DNA of 64,000 nt. Source: Neisseriaceae bacterium CLB008. GTDB lineage: Bacteria; Pseudomonadota; Gammaproteobacteria; Burkholderiales; Neisseriaceae. This document shows positions 55,674 to 64,000 of this stretch, piece after piece. The notes under the pieces were generated by a model, which was not told the origin of the DNA, did no database searches, and worked only from the letters and a program-made list of their open reading frames with translations. The position numbers and the translations under genes were made by a program. Each line of letters begins with the position of its first letter. Positions within the stretch are counted from its first letter, which is position 1. The stretch is taken from contig CP166133.1 in NCBI GenBank assembly GCA_041228285.1, positions 1,488,001-1,552,000 of the forward strand, written 5' to 3'.

Positions 55674-55936
55674 AAATAGAACATGAAGCCCAAGAAGCAG
55701 AAGGTCGTTTTTATTTAGCCGAACAAGGCCAGATTGTCGCCGAACTAAACTATCGTTTTTTAAGCCCGACCCAAATCGATGCTTATCGCACCCACGTGGA
55801 TGACTCTTTACGTGGCCAAGGCGTTGCTGGCCGACTGTACGATGCCTTAATGGCATTCACCCAAGAGGCGCAATTGACGGTAGAGCCCAGCTGTAGCTAT
55901 ATCGCTAAAAAAATGGGCCGCCGCAGCACGGATTAA
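55670..55936 (+). CDS. Small GNAT-like N-acetyltransferase (YjdJ type)
   Basis: An 88-residue protein. AELNYRFLSPTQIDAYRTHVDDSLRGQGVAGRLYDALMAFTQ holds the acetyl-CoA-binding R/Q-x-x-G-x-G/A pattern, and VEPSCSYIAKKMGRR is the C-terminal signature of the short GNAT group. Substrate unknown. It overlaps pqiC by 4 bases, so it is the fourth gene of the pqi operon; whether its function relates to lipid transport is unknown. Confidence 0.85.
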   Translation: MKIEHEAQEAEGRFYLAEQGQIVAELNYRFLSPTQIDAYRTHVDDSLRGQGVAGRLYDALMAFTQEAQLTVEPSCSYIAKKMGRRSTD

Positions 55937-55964
55937 AGCCCCTATCTCAGAACGACGTCTTCTG

Positions 55965-55998
55965 GCCCGTCCCAAGCACCATCTGGGATGGGCTTTTT
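55965..55998 (+). terminator. Terminator of the pqi operon
   Basis: A 10-bp stem with one G-T pair (55965-55974 with 55984-55993) is followed by T5, 28 bases past the GNAT stop. Confidence 0.8.
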
Positions 55999-56058
55999 AA
56001 TCACGACGCTGCTCAGGGTTAATACAATGCCTGCGCCCTATTCATGAGCGGCAGCCAT

Positions 56059-56090
56059 AAAAAAAGACATGCCCAAGCATGTCTTTTTTT
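56059..56090. terminator. Terminator of the pheST-ihfA-merR group
   Basis: A perfect 14-bp stem (56059-56072 with 56077-56090) with A7 and T7 ends can work on both strands. It lies 14 bases past the MerR-like gene stop. Confidence 0.9.
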
Positions 56091-56103
56091 ATGTGTTAAA
56101 GCC

Positions 56104-56427
56104 TTAAACCAAAGCAGCCTCTAGCCGAGCCAACACGGCGGCCAACGCTTCTTTAGCAGCTTGAGCATCAATCGCTGGCTCACCCGCAGCATCAAGCTGA
56201 TCATGGGTAAACGGATCAACGCTGGGCTCAAAGCTCGCGCGCAATTGGCGCACTTTCAGCACATCTTGACGCGAATAAACATTACCACCATAGCCCAAGA
56301 CCACGCCATTTTGATACTGCCATTGTTCAAAATTGTGCGCATCAATTTGCGCCAACTCGCACACTTCAAGCAGGGTAAAATAACGCTGTTGCGGGACCGG
56401 GGGCAAATGATTATTTTTGTTTTGCAT
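56104..56427 (-). CDS. MerR-family-like regulator downstream of ihfA
   Basis: A 107-residue protein. [49 protein letters not shown] is a winged-helix domain of MerR type; the rest is a short Ala-rich helix. There is no effector-binding domain or cysteine sensor. ATG at 56427 lies inside the ihfA end, so the genes overlap by 17 bases and are co-translated. The same neighbour of ihfA is known in other bacteria; its target is unknown. Confidence 0.82.
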   Translation of the reverse strand: MQNKNNHLPPVPQQRYFTLLEVCELAQIDAHNFEQWQYQNGVVLGYGGNVYSRQDVLKVRQLRASFEPSVDPFTHDQLDAAGEPAIDAQAAKEALAAVLARLEAALV

Positions 56428-56710
56428 AGTAGTTTTCAACCATACCTTTTAATTTTTGGCTTGCGTGGAATGTCACCACGCGACGGGCGCTAATGGCCAC
56501 TTCTTCGCCAGTTTTAGGGTTACGGCCAGGACGTTGCGGCTTATCGCGCAGTTGGAAGTTACCAAATCCAGAGATTTTAACTTCTTCACCGTTTTCTAAC
56601 GTACTGCGAATTTGCTCAAAGAACATCTCAACCAGCTCTTTAGCATCATTCTTGTTAATACCTACTTTGTCAAATAAAATCTCAGCCAACTCGGCTTTTG
56701 TTAGTGTCAT
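56411..56710 (-). CDS. ihfA: Integration host factor alpha subunit
   Basis: A 99-residue DNA-bending protein that pairs with Ihf[25 protein letters not shown] and [38 protein letters not shown] (DNA-contact beta arms) are diagnostic. The start at 56710 fits the family length; upstream in-frame codons would add an atypical tail. It follows pheT by 91 bases. Confidence 0.95.
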   Translation of the reverse strand: MTLTKAELAEILFDKVGINKNDAKELVEMFFEQIRSTLENGEEVKISGFGNFQLRDKPQRPGRNPKTGEEVAISARRVVTFHASQKLKGMVENYYAKQK

Positions 56711-56801
56711 GAAACGATTACCCTTATCAGTATTTATGTGCGACCGACGCAAAATATTTTTTAATATCAATATTTTGCGCCTGTATTTTAGTTTTTTTTG
56801 G

Positions 56802-59162
56802 TTAGTTACGCAAGTGAGCGCCGGCTAATTTTGCAGAATCAATCAATTTCGTGATCAATTGGTCCACTTCTTCGTCCACCAGCGTTTTATGCATGTCTTG
56901 CAAGTGCACCGACACGGCCAAGCTTTTCATGCCTTCTGCCAGGCTATCGCCTTGGTAAAGGTCAAAAATACGAACGTCTTGAATCAGCTCATGTTTCACC
57001 TGTTTCAAAGCATCCAGCAGGCTTTGGGCACTTTGGTCTTGCGGCAAGACAAAGGCTAAGTCACGGCGACCTGCTTGATATTTAGACGTAGGCGCATAGG
57101 TTACCTTAGCTTGGGCCAAGGTCGCGGCAAAATTCAGTTCAAACACGATGGGCGCCTGTGGCAAATCATATTTATGCACCCATGAAGGATGCAGCTCACC
57201 CATGAAGCCAATTTTTTGGCCATCCAATAAAATATCAGCGCAGCGACCTGGATGTAGCGCAGGATGCGTGGCGGCCTCAAACCGTACGTCCTTACCGGCC
57301 AATAGATTCTCAACGTCGGCCTTAACCGTGTAAAAATCAACCTTAGTGCTGGCGGCGCCCCATTGCTCCGGCAAAACCGTACCATAGGCCAAGGCGGCTA
57401 ATTTTTCGGTTTGATCGTATTCACCCGCTGCCGTTTTGGCAAACACACGCGCCACTTCAAACACCCGCACGCGGTTTTGTTTGCGGTTAAGATTGCTGAC
57501 CAGAGCATCCACCAAGCCGCCCAACAACGTAGAGCGCATCACGTTCATGTGGCTGGCGATCGGGTTTTTCAGCCGAATCGGGTCTAGGTTATGCGCAAAA
57601 TCTTGCTCCCACGCTTCATCCACAAAGGCGTAGTTAATGACTTCTTGATAGCCTTTACCGGCCATTTGGCGGTACACTTGCTGGCGCGGCTTCATGGTTT
57701 CGGACAAAGGCAACATAGCCAATCGACCCTGTAGCTGGTCGCTCGGAATATTCTCATAGCCGTAAACGCGTGCGACCTCTTCGATTAAATCGACTTCACG
57801 CGTGATGTCAAAACGAAAGCTCGGGGCAAAGGTAGCAAAGCCTTCAGCATTAGCCTGTGGCTGTAAGCCTAAATCGGTCAAGATGGTGTGGATTTGTTCG
57901 GCGCTGATGTCGGTGCCCAAAATCTTATTCACGCGCGCTGTGCGCACATTAACGGCTTCTTGCTGCGGTAATTGACCTAAAGCTTCAATCACAGGGCCGG
58001 CATCGCCGCCACAGATGTCGATCACCAATTCGCTGGCACGGGCCATAGCCAAAGCCTGTAGTTCAAAATCCACGCCGCGTTCAAAGCGAAAAGAAGAATC
58101 AGACCCAAAACCATATTGACGTGATTTACCCGCAATACTGTCGGGGGCAAAAAATGCCGATTCCAACACGATGTTTTGGGTTGCGTCGGTTACTGAGCTG
58201 GCTTCCCCGCCCATTAGGCCGGCAATGCTCAATGCTTGCTCTTCATCCGCCACCACCAAGGTATTGGCGCTAAGGGTCACGGTTTTTTCATTCAGGCACT
58301 CAAGCACTTCGCCTTCATTGGCCATACGCACCACCAAATCACCCTGTAGGGTGTCGGCATCAAATGCGTGCATTGGTTGGCCTAGCTCCAGCATCACGTA
58401 GTTGGTGATGTCAACCAAGGCGCTGATGCTGCGTACGCCAGAGCGCAATAAACGCTGCTTCATCCAATCAGGCGTCGCTGCCTGTGCATTCACCAAGTTA
58501 ATTTGACGGGTTAAAAAGCGACCACAGTGTTCTGGTGCCGCAATAGTGGCATGCACAGCTTGATCATGGCCCACGGCCACTTCTTTAATCGCCACTTCGT
58601 TAACCGGCAGATGGGTTAAGGCCGCAACCTCACGCGCAATACCGCGAATGCTCAAGCAATCGGCGCGATTAGGGGTGATTTTCAAGGTAAACACATCGTC
58701 GTTTAGCTGTAAATACTCACGAATGTCGGTGCCTACAGGGGCATCGCTAGGCAGAATCAACAGGCCATCAACATCGTCAGGTAGGCCAAGCTCTTTACCC
58801 GAGCACAGCATACCGTTAGACACTTCACCACGCATTTTAGTCGGCTTGATTTTAAAATCGCCGGGCAATAAGGCACCAGAGGTCGCACACGGCACTTTCG
58901 CCCCTTCCACCACATTGGGGGCACCACACACGATTTGGACCAGCTCACCGCTACCAATGTCGACTTGGGTGATGCGTAGGCGATCAGCGTTAGGATGTGG
59001 CACGACAGACTTCACTTCAGCCACAACCACGCCGCTGAAGTCTGGCGCTGGGCGCTCGGCCTCTTCCACTTCAAGCCCTGCCATGGTGAGGACATGGGCA
59101 AACTTATCGGCTGCTAAGTTGGGGTTAACCCAAGTTTTTAACCAATCGTAAGAAAATTGCAT
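56802..59162 (-). CDS. pheT: Phenylalanine-tRNA ligase beta subunit
   Basis: A 786-residue subunit. It has the N-terminal tRNA-binding OB fold (about 40-150, [15 protein letters not shown]), B3/4 editing domain (about 210-390), B5 (about 400-475), a catalytic-like domain and the C-terminal ferredoxin-fold anticodon-binding domain (about 690-786, [15 protein letters not shown]). It forms the alpha2beta2 enzyme with PheS, whose gene is 10 bases upstream. Confidence 0.96.
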   Translation of the reverse strand: MQFSYDWLKTWVNPNLAADKFAHVLTMAGLEVEEAERPAPDFSGVVVAEVKSVVPHPNADRLRITQVDIGSGELVQIVCGAPNVVEGAKVPCATSGALLPGDFKIKPTKMRGEVSNGMLCSGKELGLPDDVDGLLILPSDAPVGTDIREYLQLNDDVFTLKITPNRADCLSIRGIAREVAALTHLPVNEVAIKEVAVGHDQAVHATIAAPEHCGRFLTRQINLVNAQAATPDWMKQRLLRSGVRSISALVDITNYVMLELGQPMHAFDADTLQGDLVVRMANEGEVLECLNEKTVTLSANTLVVADEEQALSIAGLMGGEASSVTDATQNIVLESAFFAPDSIAGKSRQYGFGSDSSFRFERGVDFELQALAMARASELVIDICGGDAGPVIEALGQLPQQEAVNVRTARVNKILGTDISAEQIHTILTDLGLQPQANAEGFATFAPSFRFDITREVDLIEEVARVYGYENIPSDQLQGRLAMLPLSETMKPRQQVYRQMAGKGYQEVINYAFVDEAWEQDFAHNLDPIRLKNPIASHMNVMRSTLLGGLVDALVSNLNRKQNRVRVFEVARVFAKTAAGEYDQTEKLAALAYGTVLPEQWGAASTKVDFYTVKADVENLLAGKDVRFEAATHPALHPGRCADILLDGQKIGFMGELHPSWVHKYDLPQAPIVFELNFAATLAQAKVTYAPTSKYQAGRRDLAFVLPQDQSAQSLLDALKQVKHELIQDVRIFDLYQGDSLAEGMKSLAVSVHLQDMHKTLVDEEVDQLITKLIDSAKLAGAHLRN

Positions 59163-59172
59163 GTCGTCACCC

Positions 59173-60226
<1,054 letters not shown>

Positions 60227-60270
60227 ACCTGATCTAAGAACCAGATTCTCAAGCTAAGAAAATCGATTAA

Positions 60271-60301
60271 CGATAAAAAAGGGAGGCCGTTAAGCCTCCC
60301 T
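60271..60301 (-). terminator. Terminator after rplT
   Basis: An 8-bp GC-rich stem (60280-60287 with 60294-60301) is followed, on the minus strand, by T6. It lies 18 bases past the rplT stop and separates the thrS-infC-rpmI-rplT transcript from pheST. Confidence 0.88.
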
Positions 60302-60318
60302 GAGAAATATCTCAGTCC

Positions 60319-60675
60319 TTATACAAGACTGGCTTTGGCTTTTTCAGCGATTTGAGCAAAGGCAGCTTTGTCAAATACAGCCATGTCGGCCAAAACTTTA
60401 CGATCGATTTCAATTGATGCTTTTTTCAAGCCGTTCATGAATTTGCTGTAAGACAAACCGCATTCACGGGCAGCCGCATTAATACGGATGATCCACAATT
60501 GACGGAATTGACGTTTACGTTGACGACGGTCGCGGTAAGCGTACTGACCAGCTTTCATTACTGCTTGTTTAGCAATACGATAGACGTTCTTGCGACGACC
60601 GCGGTAGCCTTTGGCTAACGCTATAACTTTTTTGTGACGAGCACGTGCGGTAACACCGCGTTTTACGCGTGGCAT
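60319..60675 (-). CDS. rplT: Ribosomal protein L20
   Basis: A 118-residue 50S assembly protein. [62 protein letters not shown] is diagnostic. In other bacteria L20 represses its own operon by binding mRNA near rpmI. The gene follows rpmI by 11 bases. Confidence 0.97.
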   Translation of the reverse strand: MPRVKRGVTARARHKKVIALAKGYRGRRKNVYRIAKQAVMKAGQYAYRDRRQRKRQFRQLWIIRINAAARECGLSYSKFMNGLKKASIEIDRKVLADMAVFDKAAFAQIAEKAKASLV

Positions 60676-60686
60676 ATATTAACTCC

Positions 60687-60884
60687 TTAAGCGTACGGTA
60701 ACATTTTAGAAATAGAAGCCATATCACGGGCGTTCACCATAGTGGTACCGCGTAATTGACGTTTATTTTTTGTGGTGCGTTTGGTCAAGATGTGACGCTT
60801 GAAAGCGTGCGCACGTTTAACACCACCATTACCTAGTACTTTAAAGCGTTTTTTCGCGCTCGACTTGGTTTTCATTTTAGGCAT
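60687..60884 (-). CDS. rpmI: Ribosomal protein L35
   Basis: A 65-residue protein: [50 protein letters not shown] lies 6 bases before the ATG at 60884. Two hairpins sit in the 138-base gap between infC and this gene. Confidence 0.97.
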   Translation of the reverse strand: MPKMKTKSSAKKRFKVLGNGGVKRAHAFKRHILTKRTTKNKRQLRGTTMVNARDMASISKMLPYA

Positions 60885-60924
60885 GATCTGCTCCAATGAG
60901 TTTTTTTAGATAAGACGCAAGGTG

Positions 60925-60938
60925 GTTGGCAAGCCAAC
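60925..60938 (-). ncRNA. Small hairpin upstream of rpmI
   Basis: A perfect 6-bp stem (60925-60930 with 60933-60938) lies about 40 bases before rpmI. Together with the larger hairpin further upstream it could be part of an L20 autoregulatory site; this is inferred from position. Confidence 0.35.
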
Positions 60939-60980
60939 GCTTAGGGACCCATGCATCACGATTTTTGTCGCAATAATAAA

Positions 60981-61008
60981 GATTGGCTAACGCGACGTTT
61001 AGCCAATC
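60981..61008 (-). ncRNA. Hairpin in infC-rpmI gap
   Basis: A perfect 10-bp stem (60981-60990 with 60999-61008) with an 8-base loop starts 14 bases past the infC stop; the RNA then reads TTTATTATTG. It may be a weak terminator/attenuator or a processing site separating infC from rpmI-rplT. Confidence 0.55.
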
Positions 61009-61022
61009 CCGAGATTATAACG

Positions 61023-61541
61023 TTATTTTTTCTTAGGGGCAATCACCATAACCATTTGGCGACCCTCTAATTTTGGAAACTGCTCAACTGTACCGATTTC
61101 TTCTAGGTCAGCCTGTACGCGTTTCAACAAGGCCATACCCAAATCTTGGTGGGCCATCTCACGGCCACGGAAACGCAAAGTCACTTTCACCTTGTCGCCG
61201 TCCGTCAAAAAGCGCACGATGTTACGCATTTTAATCGCGTAGTCGCCAGAATCCGTACCTGGGCGGAATTTGATTTCCTTAACCTGGATCTGTTTTTGCT
61301 TTTTACGTGCTTCGTCACGTCGTTTGGCTTCTTCGTACTTAAACTTACCAAGGTCCATTACCTTGCACACGGGCGGTTTTGCATTCGGCGAAATTTCTAC
61401 CAAATCCAAATCATGCTCTTCGGCCAAGGCCAAGGCTACTTTTAAATCAACGATGCCCATTTGTTCACCGTCGTGATTAATTAAACGCACTTCGTTGGCG
61501 CGAATTTCGCCATTGATTCGTGCTTCGCGTTCTTGGGCGAT
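61023..61541 (-). CDS. infC: Translation initiation factor IF-3 (AUC start codon)
   Basis: A 172-residue factor that keeps 30S subunits free and checks start codons. The N-domain begins [21 protein letters not shown], and the C-domain carries [26 protein letters not shown]. The frame is open only back to a TGA, so the start must be the AUC at 61541, 8 bases after a strong AAAGGAG. Escherichia coli infC similarly uses AUU, which lets IF-3 repress its own translation. An ATG at 61548 is out of frame. The gene follows thrS by 21 bases. Confidence 0.93.
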   Translation of the reverse strand: MAQEREARINGEIRANEVRLINHDGEQMGIVDLKVALALAEEHDLDLVEISPNAKPPVCKVMDLGKFKYEEAKRRDEARKKQKQIQVKEIKFRPGTDSGDYAIKMRNIVRFLTDGDKVKVTLRFRGREMAHQDLGMALLKRVQADLEEIGTVEQFPKLEGRQMVMVIAPKKK

Positions 61542-61562
61542 AGCTCATACTCCTTTAAATAA

Positions 61563-63479
61563 TTAGTCTACGGCAAGTGAAGCAGCAATTTCTTGTTTTA
61601 ATAGTAACAAGAACTCGCTCACGGTCAATTGACCCAAATCTTCGCCACCACGACGACGAACGGCCACTTTGCCTTCCTGTTGTTCCTTATCACCAATCAC
61701 AATTTGATAAGGTAGTTTTTGCAAGCTGTGTTCGCGGATTTTGTAACCGATTTTTTCATTACGTAAATCCAACTCCACCCTAAACCCAGCCGCCTTTAAT
61801 TCTGCCGCTAAGTCTTTGCAATAATCAGCCTGTGCATCCGTGATGTTCATGATCACCATTTGCACCGGCGCCAACCACAAGGGGAATGCACCCGCATGGT
61901 TTTCAATCAGCATGCCAATAAAGCGCTCTAGCGAACCCAAGACCGCGCGGTGCAACATCACCGGGCGTTTACGGGTATTGTCTTCAGACACGTATTCCGC
62001 ATCCAAGCGCTCTGGCAACACCAAATCCAACTGTAGTGTACCACACTGCCATGAACGACCCAGCGCATCCTTCACATGGTATTCGATTTTCGGACCATAA
62101 AATGCTCCTTCACCCGGAAGCTCAGTCCACTCCATGCCACAGTCGCGCAAGGCTTCACGCAAACCTTGTTCAGCCAAATCCCATGTTTCATCTGAACCAG
62201 CACGCTTTTCTGGACGTAGCGACAGCTTAATGGCCACATCGTTAAACCCAAACTGGCGATACACCTTCATGATCAGGCGGTTAAATTCACGCGCTTCAGA
62301 ACCAATTTGCTCTTCTGTACAGAAGATATGGGCATCATCTTGCACAAAACCACGCACGCGCATCAAACCGTGCAAAGCGCCAGAAGGCTCATTACGATGG
62401 CAAGAGCCGAATTCAGACATACGCAAAGGCAGGTCACGATATGAGCGTAGGCCTTGGTTGAAAATCTGAACGTGGCCAGGACAGTTCATCGGTTTCACGG
62501 CATAGTCGCGCTTTTCCGACTCAGTGGTAAACATATTTTCTTGATAGTTGTCCCAGTGGCCTGATTTTTCCCACAAATTACGGTCCATGATCATCGGCGT
62601 ACGCACTTCTTTGTAGCCGGCATTGTCTAGCTCATGGCGCATGTGCTGTTCAATGGTTTGCCACAGCGACCAGCCTTTAGGGTGCCAGAACACCATACCT
62701 GGCGCTTCGTCTTGCAGATGAAACAAGTCTAGCTGACGGCCTAGCTTACGGTGATCGCGCTTTTCAGCCTCTTCCAAACGGAATAAATAGGCTTTTAAAT
62801 CATCTTTATTGGCCCAAGCAGTGCCATAAATACGCTGCAACATTTCGTTGTTGCTGTTGCCACGCCAGTAAGCGCCTGCAACCTTCATCAATTTAAATAC
62901 TTTTAACTTGCCAGTTGACGGTACGTGCGGGCCACGGCACAGGTCGGTAAAGCTGCCTTCTTGATACAAAGACAATACTTCGCCCTGCGGAATGTCGCGG
63001 ATGATTTCAGCCTTGTATTTTTCGCCTTGATCTTCAAAGAACTTGATGGCCTCATCGCGAGACAACTCAAAGCGCTCAACCGGCAAGTCAGCCTTAGCCA
63101 GCTCAGCCATTTTCTTTTCAATCGCCGCCAAGTCTTCGGGCGTAAACGGACGCTCATAGCTAAAGTCGTAATAAAAACCGTCTTCGATCTCAGGGCCAAT
63201 GGTCACCTGAGCGGTCGGAAACAGCTCTTTCACGGCAAATGCCAATAGGTGAGCTGTCGAGTGACGTAAAATACCAAGGCCTTCGTCGTCTTTTGCGGTG
63301 ATGATGGCCAGCTGTGCGTCTTCTGTCATCACGTATGAAGTGTCTACTAGCTTGCCATCAACCTTGCCCGCGATCGCTGCACGAGCCAATCCCGTGCCGA
63401 TCGAAGCCGCCACATCATACACGCTCACAGGGGCATCAAATTGGCGAACGGAACCGTCCGGTAAGGTAACATTAAGCAT
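61563..63479 (-). CDS. thrS: Threonine-tRNA ligase
   Basis: A 638-residue class II synthetase. It has an N-terminal TGS domain (1-62, [15 protein letters not shown]), the editing domain with HSTAHLLA near 75 and [15 protein letters not shown] near 180, the catalytic core ([23 protein letters not shown]) and the C-terminal anticodon domain (about 535-638). AGGAG is 9 bases before the ATG. It is the first protein gene of the infC-rpmI-rplT transcript and lies 51 bases after a tRNA-Val gene. Confidence 0.97.
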   Translation of the reverse strand: MLNVTLPDGSVRQFDAPVSVYDVAASIGTGLARAAIAGKVDGKLVDTSYVMTEDAQLAIITAKDDEGLGILRHSTAHLLAFAVKELFPTAQVTIGPEIEDGFYYDFSYERPFTPEDLAAIEKKMAELAKADLPVERFELSRDEAIKFFEDQGEKYKAEIIRDIPQGEVLSLYQEGSFTDLCRGPHVPSTGKLKVFKLMKVAGAYWRGNSNNEMLQRIYGTAWANKDDLKAYLFRLEEAEKRDHRKLGRQLDLFHLQDEAPGMVFWHPKGWSLWQTIEQHMRHELDNAGYKEVRTPMIMDRNLWEKSGHWDNYQENMFTTESEKRDYAVKPMNCPGHVQIFNQGLRSYRDLPLRMSEFGSCHRNEPSGALHGLMRVRGFVQDDAHIFCTEEQIGSEAREFNRLIMKVYRQFGFNDVAIKLSLRPEKRAGSDETWDLAEQGLREALRDCGMEWTELPGEGAFYGPKIEYHVKDALGRSWQCGTLQLDLVLPERLDAEYVSEDNTRKRPVMLHRAVLGSLERFIGMLIENHAGAFPLWLAPVQMVIMNITDAQADYCKDLAAELKAAGFRVELDLRNEKIGYKIREHSLQKLPYQIVIGDKEQQEGKVAVRRRGGEDLGQLTVSEFLLLLKQEIAASLAVD

Positions 63480-63530
63480 GCAACAACACTCCTAAATCAA
63501 AAGCCGTCAAAAAAATGATTCATGGCCTAT

Positions 63531-63607
63531 TGGTAGGCACGATTGGATTCGAACCAACGACCCCCACCATGTCAAGGTGGTGCTCTAACCAACTGAGCTA
63601 CGTGCCT
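63531..63607 (-). tRNA. tRNA-Val (GAC), copy nearest thrS
   Basis: Reverse-complement cloverleaf: acceptor AGGCACG pairs with CGTGCCT, D arm GCTCAGTTGGTTAGAGC, anticodon stem CCACC/GGTGG with loop TTGACAT (anticodon GAC), T loop TTCGAAT, discriminator A and encoded CCA. Length 77. Confidence 0.96.
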
Positions 63608-63653
63608 ATAGGACCCACAAAGTTTAAATTATTACTGTCTAGACGTTCATTAA

Positions 63654-63730
63654 TGGTAGGCACGATCGGATTCGAACCAACGACCCCCACCATGTCAAGG
63701 TGGTGCTCTAACCAACTGAGCTACGTGCCT
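63654..63730 (-). tRNA. tRNA-Val (GAC), promoter-proximal copy
   Basis: Same cloverleaf as the copy at 63531-63607, with one T-stem difference (CCGAT instead of CCAAT, giving a G-U pair). Anticodon GAC, encoded CCA, 77 bases. The two genes are 46 bases apart, with no clear terminator between them or before thrS. Confidence 0.96.
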
Positions 63731-63844
63731 AATGAACCAACTCTTGAAGCGATGCTGTTTTTTGCCCTTTACAGCAACCGCGTGCGGCGCCATCCATTCA
63801 AGCAATAACAAAAAACAGCCTCCTTAAAAAGAGACTAGATCACG

Positions 63845-63874
63845 ATTGTACCCCACATAAAAAAGCTTTTGCAA
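63845..63874 (-). promoter_or_regulatory. Promoter of the tandem tRNA-Val genes
   Basis: On the minus strand TTGCAA (63869-63874) and TACAAT (63845-63850) are 18 bases apart, upstream of both tRNAs. It may also drive thrS and its followers by read-through. From 63875 to the window end I see no gene or other element. Confidence 0.7.
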
Positions 63875-64000
63875 GAAAATAGGCGTAGAGGCCCCATTAT
63901 TCTGCATCATTGGCCTCGATCTGGCTCGTGATTCACCGACCTTATCGATTAAAATCTCAACATCATTCGCCTAACGCCGCACCGAATGCCCTCCCCTTAT

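Noticed and set aside
61548..61556. ATG next to the infC Shine-Dalgarno as infC start
   Set aside because: It is out of frame with IF-3 and too close to the Shine-Dalgarno; the conserved IAQERE start lies at the AUC.

Overview
The window looks like chromosome of a betaproteobacterium of the Neisseriaceae or a close relative. Three gene arrangements known from Neisseria support this: thrS-infC-rpmI-rplT-pheS-pheT-ihfA-merR, leuC-(small lipoprotein)-leuD-leuB, and a lone hpnC-type squalene-synthase gene. Individual proteins (DapE, DsbD, FolE2, PqiABC) fit too. No species is assigned.

Region 1 (about 1-26.3 kb) is a siderophore biosynthesis and transport island, more AT-rich by eye than the rest. 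It has two divergent transcription blocks. Each diverges from an intergenic region holding a strong Fur-box match (11505-11523 and 24781-24799). Leftward from the first box run a PKS module (KS-AT-ACP), an A-T-C-A-T-C-T NRPS, and an NRPS starting Cy-A that leaves the window. Rightward run a thioesterase, a TonB-dependent receptor, an MFS and a MATE transporter, a siderophore-interacting flavoprotein fused to a DUF2470 domain, and a 2,3-dihydroxybenzoate (DHB)-AMP ligase. Leftward from the second box run isochorismate synthase, isochorismatase, DHB dehydrogenase, a free aryl carrier protein and a free-standing cyclization-like domain. Rightward runs an aromatic-acid-type MFS protein. Together they predict a DHB-capped, oxazoline- or thiazoline-containing siderophore that may also carry beta-alanine and a malonate-derived unit. 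I do not recognise this combination as a known siderophore pathway; it is the strongest candidate for something undescribed.

Region 2 (26.4-34.9 kb) is accessory: an AIDA-like autotransporter, an organophosphate-antiporter-family MFS protein, a DUF2239 protein behind a promoter flanked by a perfect 14-bp inverted repeat, and an efflux MFS-SDR-TetR group with a clear 28-bp operator-like dyad at its promoter.

Region 3 (34.9-56 kb) is ordinary metabolism and maintenance: yaeQ-arfB, recG-modD, fpr, folE2-dsbD, prmB-hpnC-dapE-carbamate kinase, a cytochrome b561, leuC/leuD/leuB with an entericidin-like lipoprotein gene between leuC and leuD, a DUF1090 gene and pqiABC plus a small GNAT gene.

Region 4 (56-64 kb, leftward) is the translation cluster: two tRNA-Val(GAC) genes, thrS, infC with an AUC start codon, rpmI, rplT, pheS, pheT, ihfA and a MerR-like gene. 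No transposase, integrase or CRISPR array was seen.
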